DNA of 64,000 nucleotides, from assembly GCA_015680905.1 (NCBI GenBank), contig CM027381.1, forward strand, positions 60,206,501 through 60,270,500, read 5' to 3'. A program made the position numbers and the translations under genes. Shown here piece by piece: positions 57,181 through 64,000 of this stretch. Position 1 is the first letter of the stretch. Every line of letters begins with the position of its first letter. This DNA is from Coptis chinensis. Its lineage: Eukaryota > Streptophyta > Magnoliopsida > Ranunculales > Ranunculaceae. Under the pieces are notes generated by a model. The model had not been told where the DNA came from. It saw only the letters and a list, made by a program, of their open reading frames with translations, and did not search any database.

Positions 57181-57849
57181 CTAGTATGTGTAGACCGGAT
57201 CCTGAAGAAGAGTTTGTTCAACATCTGGGGAGCGTAATTCATGGTAATGTTTGAGGCGTTGCTCATTTACTTGAAATTTGCTGTTATCTTGTGGATTAAG
57301 CATAGAGATTTCCCTATAATGGGTCACAACTGACATAATGAAAGGACCAGACCATCGTGTTTTCAATTTACTAGGAAAAATGTGTAATCTGGAGTTGTAC
57401 AGTAAAACCTTTTGGCCTATTTTAAAATCCTTACGCAAAGTGTGCTTGTCGTGCATTCTTTTCATATTAGCTTTGTAGGATTTCAAGAGATCATAAGCAT
57501 CACTCCGAATCTCCTCAAGCTCATTTAATTGTAGTTTTCGCTTCTCGCCTACCTTTGCGATATTGTAATTAAGGCTTTTGATGGGCCAAAGAGCACGATG
57601 CTCAAGTTCAACTAGCAGATGACAAGGTTTTCCAAAAACAATGTGGTAAGGAGACATCCCTATAGGTGTCTTAAATGCTGTTCGGTATGCCCACAAGGCA
57701 TCCGATAAGCGGAGAGACCATTCTTTTCTTGATGGATTGACAGTTTTCTCCAGAATTGACTTTATTTCTCTGTTGGAGACTTCCACTTGGCCACTCGTTT
57801 GTGGGTGATATGGAGTAGCAACTTTGTGAGTAACTCCATATTTCTTCAT
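57181..57849 (-). pseudogene. gypsy integrase C-terminal half
   Basis: A clean 222-codon frame: [77 protein letters not shown] and [20 protein letters not shown] to [14 protein letters not shown]. It keeps the catalytic Glu but lacks the zinc finger and both Asp. The break at 57850 abuts an LTR. Closely matches the copy at 15901-16470 (there with a TGA). Confidence 0.88.
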
Positions 57850-57884
57850 TAAAACCCAAAATTTTGACGTCGTGTGGAAAAACC

Positions 57885-59226
57885 CACATCACCATATCTC
57901 TAATTCGTCTCGTGTTTGGAGACGACGTCGAGTACTGATCCCTAGCGCATGCCCACATCTCTGAGTCGCATCGCACTAGCATAAGGAGTTGAACTAATAT
58001 TTTATCTCTGGAATATCATTTCAGCTCCTGGCTCGATTCCACATCAGCTGGACAAATTAGAGAGCTGTCTGACACCATAGAGTCGCGCGCGAGACATTTT
58101 GGGTCGCGCCCGAGACTGTTCTGGAGCATCAGCACTTCAAATTTGTATAGTCTCAGTCATTTTGGAACCGGATGTCTAATCTATGCCTAATTCCTAAGTA
58201 GCGATTCTAGAATATTAACGAGTCAATCCGGAATCTCACACGAGCAGCATAACCCTCCCCCTGAGGGGGGGGGGGGATTAGCTCATGGTCATTGAAGGAA
58301 TAATAAAACTTGTTGTATACATTAAGTAAATAAATGCAAGACAGGAATTAAACTAGAAAAGAAATGACTGTTATTAAGGGTAAAATGACTTATAGTATTT
58401 AAGCTGCTGGAATGAAAAATGACGGAATGTAAGTGCTGAATTAAAACTAACTACTGCTAAGCGGAAGCTAGAGCATAAAATGCTGAAGGGAAAATAATGA
58501 AGGCTACCCCCTCATATATATAGGAAGTGTTGAAATCCCAACATTTAATCAGGTTTGTATGTTAGCTAATTGAAACGTTCAAAACTTTGAGAATCAAAGT
58601 TTTGTTTTACTTGTTTTAAATTTTGTCATTTAGCTTTATAAGGTTTTGTCTTTATATGTTTTAGTTTCGTCTTTTAGCCCAATTCAATTCAAACATTGAA
58701 TTGGTACGTGTCTTTCTCATTGCAAGGTGACACAAATTTGTGACCATTACTTGCCACCTGCCTATGCTGACTCGCCATGCCTTTTGGGCCCGCAGAGTGG
58801 GTCCACTTAGTGTCAATCCGATGGCGGGCGCCGATTTTGGCGTTTTGCAACTTTCGTCTTTGCATAGAGTTTGTGCATACGGGTCGCTCTGGCGTTCACT
58901 AGCCAACGCTTCGCACACCACGATTTATCAGATTTGAGCTTGAAGTTTCTTTGCTTCTTTATATATGGATGGACCCGCTCGCGACCGGTTTTGTTCTTTT
59001 GGAAACTTTGGCTCTAGTCGGGGCTCATTGGCTTCAGGGGTTGAGTGGGAAACTTCAAATATTCCAAGATCCCCGCATTTCGATGCATATTTTATCATTA
59101 TATTCATTTTAAATGCGAAAACCTGCAAAAGTAACGAAAATATAATTATTACATAATTATTAAACACATAATCGTCCAAAATGCTATGTCTCGGGGTTTA
59201 ATATTACAGGTTTTGGGTGCTTATCA
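57885..59226 (-). repeat. Athila-like LTR, minus orientation, second copy
   Basis: On the minus strand it starts at 59226 with TGATAAGCACCC, preceded by a polypurine tract at 59227-59238. Same length and order as 48541-49879, with a G12 run at 58265-58276. It could be the 3' LTR of the element to its right and at the same time the 5' LTR of the one to its left. Confidence 0.78.
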
Positions 59227-59238
59227 CCACCACCCCCA
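59227..59238 (-). other. polypurine tract (minus), second copy
   Basis: Minus strand GGGGGTGGTGGTG directly before the LTR start. Confidence 0.7.
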
Positions 59239-60092
59239 AATAGCATTTTGCTTGTCCTCAAGCAAAGAAGAGACATCAAAATGATAAGTGGTCAAAAATG
59301 TGTTGTCCTATGCTAATTCTCATTTCGCAGAGTGCGGTTGCATTGACCATATGCAACAAGGCCTTGAACCACTACGAATTCCCTAGTGAATGAGTTATAG
59401 CCTTGTGAGAGTTTTCCAGAGAAGATACTCACAAACTTCATTTATACTACAAAGACTCAGTAACAAAGGCTTGTTTCCTTAATTAATCTCAGGTATCTAG
59501 ACATCTCACTAGCGGGGGAAACAAGGATTTAATTCTTTCGAAATTCAAGTTAATATACATACAATAATTAAAACATTTACGTATGAGCATGCATGCAGTG
59601 ATCTAATAATGAAATGGACGAAGCGGGGGCGTTCGCGGATCCTTTTGGATAGCGTCCTTAAGTAGGTTTTCACAGGTATTTGTCGAAACACAATTTCTCT
59701 CTTATTTTTCTACTCAAGTTTGGCTATCTCCAGTGTGCAGTGGGCACACGTTTCTTCACATACTCAATGACAGTCAGAGGAGCCGAGGTTGAGACGTCAC
59801 AACTGCTACTTATTATCACACTATCCTACTCCTAATTGAGCTAGAGGTCTTTATTAGGTGTTATGGGGCTTAGGTGGTAGTGTAGAAGAAAATGGAATGG
59901 AAAATTCAAAAATGATAAGTATGAGAGAATAAGGTCTTTGAGATATTTATACTAGAGATTTTTTTTTTCTTTCTTTCGCTTCTAACATGGGTTTCCATAC
60001 TTGGCTTTTTCAAGCTTTTGTATTCCCTTTGATTTTTTTGGGGGAATTCTAACTTTGATATTTCTTTTGGGGTTAGTTAGACTTACCCCCCC
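59239..60092 (-). other. 3' non-coding end of an Athila-like element
   Basis: Matches 49892-50770. It includes a third, slightly degraded inverted-repeat block at 59338-59389 (two changes break pairs in the first hairpin). Cut at about 60070-60092 by the next LTR. Confidence 0.65.
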
Positions 60093-60241
60093 TGTAATGC
60101 CCGTATTTTTTAAATACGTATTTTTCTATTTATTAATTAATTAAATTATTTTATTATCAAAATTTGTCGGATCGGACTCGGGATACGTGGGCCTGGTTTT
60201 GGGCCCGAGTCGGTGTTGGGCTTGGGTTTTGGACCCAAGTA

Positions 60242-60247
60242 TATAAA
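60242..60247 (+). promoter_or_regulatory. TATA box of the Tekay/Del-like LTR
   Basis: TATAAA in GTATATAAACAC, about 150 bases from the LTR start, at a usual position for this lineage. Confidence 0.55.
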
Positions 60248-61573
60248 CACATTTTTTCTAGAAAATAGGGTTCCTGGAGAATAGAATAATGAAAATGGAG
60301 GCAGAGAGAGAAGCTGGTTTTCTGGAGGGTGGAGCGCGACGGCTCGGACTCGGAGAAATTCGTGGAGCTGTTAAGACCTGTGAGTAGATTTTATCTTTCA
60401 CTGAGTACTAAAACTATAATTTTTGTCTGTTTAGAATTTACAATTTCATAAACTATGATTTTTAAATCGGTTTAGTATTTCTGAATTTACTATAAGAGTT
60501 TCGTTCTCGCATTTCGGTTTTGTTTTTCCTATGTCGGGTTTTGTTCTCATTACATTACGGGGACTGGTTAGATGTTAGAATAGTATTCACTTATCATTGA
60601 AATCTTGTGATCTTGGGGGTGTCGGTACATTTGATATAACTGTTGTAGCTATGTTGAGGTCGTTAATGGCGCCAAGGTTATGACCAAGATATCGCTTGAT
60701 TACCATGTTTTATTTAACCGTTAAATGTTGTTTTGTTGGTTGTGGATGTTTGGGTGAGTGGGGGCTTGATGTCGAAAGCTTTGAGGGAGGTAATGGCGGC
60801 ATTAAGGAAAATCGCCGAAAGAAAAAGTTAGGTGACGGTGGTTGTTGTTTTATTTGTTGTTGATTGAAGATTGGGGTAGGAAGGGGTTGAGGTTTGGGTA
60901 GTGATGTCGGATTGAAGGTTGGATTTGGTGGGGCATTTGGAAGCTTGGAGAAGCCATTAATGGAGGCGAAATTCTTTATAGATCTAGTTTTGGTGAAATC
61001 TAGATTTAAACATTTGAGGTTTTGTGTTTATTAAAGTGGTTTGGTTTTCCAAAGGAGTCAAACCGATATGAGGGGAAGGGATTAGTGGTGGTGGCGGTGG
61101 CGGATTTTTGGTGGTGGTGGTGGAGAATCGGGGAAGGAGAAGCACTATTTGGCTTGGGCTTGGGCTGGGTCGGTTCGGTTTTGGGGGCGGTCTAATTTCA
61201 TAAGTGGTTGGGCGAAATGTTTAGGTGGCTTGGCGAAATTTCGATGGAGGAACTCCGAAATTTCAGTTTTAATTTTTGTGGGCCGAAATCTAATTTAAGT
61301 GGTTGGGCCATTTCTATTTGTTTTGTAATTTGTGGACCAGTTCAGTTAAATTGATGGGCCAAACCATTTGTGTGTTGGACCAGTTTGATTAGTTTCCTTT
61401 GGGCCCGATCACTTAACTATTTTGGGCCGTTTCTAATATTGCTTGGGACCAGTCCATAGGACTTAAAATAGATCTATATGGGTCTTCCAATGTTTAGACT
61501 TTCGGGTTCTAAGGTTTGGGCTTGGCCAGTTGGGTCTGAACCATGACCTTGGCCATGAGCCCATGAGCCATGC

Positions 61574-61921
61574 ACCTTTGACCTTAGCCATGAACTATGG
61601 CTATGACCCTGAACCTGTCGAATACGGAAACGACAGTTTGACTTTGAACATCGACCGTTGACTTTGACGGTTGACTTTGACCTTTGACCATGGCGGTTGA
61701 CTTTGACTTTGACTAGGCCATGTTGACTTTGACCTTAGCCATGAACCATGGCTATGACCATGAACCTGTCGAACATGAAAACGACAGTTTGACTTTGACC
61801 GTTGACCGTAGACTTTGACTGTTGACTTTGACCATGACATGTTGAGTTTGACCTTGACCATGATGTGTTGACCTTTGACTGTTGACTTTGACCGTTGACC
61901 GTTGACTGTGAATGTTGACTT
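61574..61921 (+). repeat. TTGAC-rich array (27 cores in about 350 bp)
   Basis: I count 27 TTGAC pentamers, all on the plus strand, mostly as GTTGACTTTGACC units. Inside is a near-perfect 64-base direct repeat (61583-61646 and 61735-61798). TTGAC(C/T) is the core of the W-box bound by WRKY factors. Whether it acts so here is untested. Confidence 0.85.
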
Positions 61922-62558
61922 TTCCAGTTTTTCACATGTTTGATTATATGGATATATATAATAATAAAACGTTGTCGAAGATTGTATAACTTGGTTGGTC
62001 ATTATCTAATTTAGATTTGACGTGAGTAGTGTGTAAAACATATATATATTGGGTTTTGATTGTGGACTGTGGACTGTTTAATTGTGCTACGTATTATGCT
62101 GTAAATTGTATGGACAAGTCATAAAATAAAATGGTACGGAAACCTGCATAATTGGTTAGTCATTATCTAAGAAAGATTTGACATTGATGTTGTGTATTGT
62201 GACATTATATGATATGTTGGGATGTATATATTAAATGCAATATCTTGGAGAAGTTTATATAAACGCTCCATTATTATATATGTGAGATGCTACTATGAGG
62301 CATTATAGTATGGATGAATATTTTTGGGATGTGGTATAGTATTAATAATATATTGGCGTGAAAGAATGAAAATGGTTATGAGATATATTGAGATATTTCT
62401 ATATATTGTGGCTTAGTGCAATAAAAGGCAATTGACACTTGCGTGATATAGTAGAAATTACTATAAGTCATTAATGTATGACACTGAATAAATTACGAAC
62501 GAAAATCCTAGAATGACTACTACCACAACTCATGTGATTGGCCCTTAGTGCCCAATTC

Positions 62559-62810
62559 CGGGCGTTCAGTTAATCTGAATAGTAGAAATGGTTTCCGGCG
62601 TTCAGTTAATCTGAATGGCGAATAAACCTTTCCGGCGAAAATTAATCTGAATGGCCTTGGCTACCCTTCCGGCGTTCGCGTTAATTAATCGAATGGCCTT
62701 TGGCCCTTCCGGGCGGTTCGGGTTAATCCGAATGGCCTTCGGGCATAAGTAATGTGATTGGCCCTCCGGCGTTTCAAAAATTTGAATGGCCCTCTGGCGT
62801 AGCCGAATAG
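62559..62810 (+). repeat. degenerate repeat of TCCGGCGTTCA..TTAATCTGAATGG
   Basis: Seven copies starting near 62559, 62593, 62630, 62669, 62709, 62763 and 62791. Most contain the imperfect palindrome TTCAG-TTAAT-CTGAA. Confidence 0.75.
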
Positions 62811-63164
62811 TAACTTGATTATTATTCGCGAAAAATAGAATGATGATCGCAATATTGTATCTTAGAATAGTGGCGGTACTTACATAGATTTGGCTTCCGT
62901 GTGAGGATTTTACGGTGTCGCGGCATCCCTTCGAGGTGGTTACGCCGCGAGTGGCTCATTATGTAAAGGGAGGCATGTGGATGTACATGTTAAGTTGGAG
63001 TTGCGATTGTGGTAGCAGGGAAACTAGGTAAGACATAGATACGACGTGATTTTAGGGACACACAAAGAAAGCTGAAATAATCTAATTATGGTAATATGTT
63101 AGTTAATGATGTATCTTTAGATAGATGATTGTATATGCTTGGTGGTTATAGTTTAGTTAGAACT

Positions 63165-63329
63165 AAAAGCCTCGATGGAGGAACTACATGCCTTATTTAT
63201 TATGAGTATAGGTTGTTGTGTGGTTAGTGGGAAGTTAAAAGCCTCGATTGGAGGAACTACCGCCTTAGTTATTGAACTTAAGGATGTTGTATTAGTCGTT
63301 GAAAGTTAAAGGCCTCGATGGAGGAACTA
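63165..63329 (+). repeat. three copies of a 70-71-bp repeat
   Basis: AAAAGCCTCGATGGAGGAAC recurs at about 63165, 63237 and 63308, with similar flanks (AACTA before and after). Confidence 0.82.
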
Positions 63330-63837
63330 AGCGCATTATGGATTGTGTATGTATATATATAATTATATGTTGTATTTTAGGGCTACTCACACCAAAGCAT
63401 TTTATAATCTTGACCCGATTTGCATGTTTGCTTATCGGGTGTGTTCATTCAATGAACATAGTTGATAAGTTTTGATGAGTTTAGTGATGAAGAAGATTGT
63501 TTCTTTGCTTGTGGTTTACGTTAGCATTGCATCTCGGGATAAGTTTTGTTTTTCCTTAAGGTGATATAGATTTTCAGTCTAGACAATGTAATTGTACTTT
63601 CATTTGTAATTTTAAATAAGGAGTTATTGAAAAGAGATTTGTAACCTAATCTTAGTTGTAAATTTTTGTAATGAAGAGGACATTTGTTTAATTGAAATTT
63701 TTCTTGGTTTTAATTATCCGCATTTTTTAAACTGTTTATAGGTTTTTGGAAGTGGAAGTCGTCACACCTCGGAGATCGAAGAGTCGGGGACAAATAATGT
63801 TTTTCAATTGCATTCGAAATTCGGGGGTGTGATGATT

Positions 63838-63848
63838 TGGTATCGAGC
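63838..63848 (+). other. primer-binding site of Tekay/Del-like element
   Basis: TGGTATCGAGC, one base short of the usual initiator-tRNA-Met complement TGGTATCAGAGC. It fixes the element's orientation and shows the LTR is a 5' LTR. Confidence 0.7.
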
Positions 63849-64000
63849 ATTTGGTTAGCTTAGACTAGGGTGAGTCTAGGTGATTCTCGGATCGTGGTTT
63901 ATGGGTAATGTTTAAGAAGTAATATTTTCAAAACTATTTCCGTTAGTTGTTTTATTTTTACAAATAAAAGAAAGAGATATAGAAATAAAAGAGAGTCAAT
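63849..64000 (+). other. leader of the Tekay/Del-like element
   Basis: Sequence after the primer-binding site; gag would follow beyond the window. Confidence 0.6.

Larger units (their letters stand above)
60093..63834 (+). repeat. Tekay/Del-like 5' LTR, about 3.7 kb
   Basis: Starts TGTAATGCCCGTATTTTTTA, a usual start for LTRs of the Tekay/Del chromovirus lineage, and ends just before a tRNA-Met-type primer-binding site at 63838. The TATA box is only 150 bases in, so U3 is short and R/U5 very long. No protein frames. It carries three tandem-repeat blocks and a GGTGGTGGCGG microsatellite (61087-61130). The 3' boundary is approximate because no clear CA is seen. Confidence 0.68.

Noticed and set aside
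61574-63329. CRISPR-like or riboswitch interpretation of the repeat arrays
   Set aside because: Repeats are degenerate, lack unique spacers, and sit in a plant LTR.

Overview
The window is nuclear DNA of a flowering plant, most likely a eudicot. One intron-containing host gene stands out: a HIPL1-type secreted glucose/sorbosone-dehydrogenase-like protein in seven exons at 37.9-44.2 kb, plus strand. Almost everything else is plant-type transposable-element debris: Athila-like and Tat/Ogre-like Ty3/gypsy elements, a Tekay/Del-like LTR, a Ty1/copia element, hAT and CACTA DNA transposons, a Helitron remnant, and a plant-mobile-domain (PMD) gene turned into a long palindrome. No rRNA, tRNA, CRISPR array or prokaryotic operon was seen.

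Layout. 1-13.2 kb: two Athila-like elements head to head. A minus-strand gag fragment (1-460) and its LTR (737-2604) directly abut the leader of a plus-strand element (2605-11850) that keeps gag, a damaged protease, a 288-aa ORF and a plant-transposon-protein ORF but has no reverse transcriptase or integrase. Two minus-strand LTR pieces follow (to 13186). 13.2-17.6 kb: minus-strand gypsy element with RT end, RNase H, integrase, a small conserved ORF and the transposon-protein ORF. It is fused at about 17.63 kb to a minus-strand copia element (to 22.7 kb) that was later hit by three DNA transposons with clear target-site duplications (hAT MITE 19372-19785, hAT 20150-21251, CACTA 21718-22452). 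22.87-26.38 kb: an imperfect palindrome with arms of about 1.7 kb carrying a PMD gene in both orientations.

26.4-36.2 kb: a Helitron-type region with an RPA70-like gene, a PIF1-like helicase remnant, an RNase H fragment, an open exon-like segment, and a textbook Helitron 3' end (hairpin then CTAG, ending 36190). 36.2-44.3 kb: HIPL1 and its upstream region. As written, the last exon carries a one-base shift that removes a predicted GPI-anchor tail. 45.3-45.93 kb: a broken 5' piece of an RNA cytidine acetyltransferase (NAT10/Kre33) gene, cut by the LTR of a Tat/Ogre-like element whose gag runs to 48.3 kb.

48.5-60.1 kb: minus-strand Athila-like material with two near-identical LTRs (48541-49879 and 57885-59226), integrase, the same small conserved ORF, transposon-protein ORFs and an unidentified ORF with one stop. 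60.1-64 kb: a very long Tekay/Del-like LTR (about 3.7 kb) with its primer-binding site at 63838. It contains a dense TTGAC array and two other tandem-repeat blocks.

The most interesting signals are the PMD palindrome; a block of stable inverted repeats conserved upstream of the polypurine tract in three Athila-like copies; a small unidentified ORF conserved between two gypsy elements; the TTGAC array inside an LTR; and the frameshifted end of HIPL1. Homology calls come from recognising protein motifs by eye; no database search was run.
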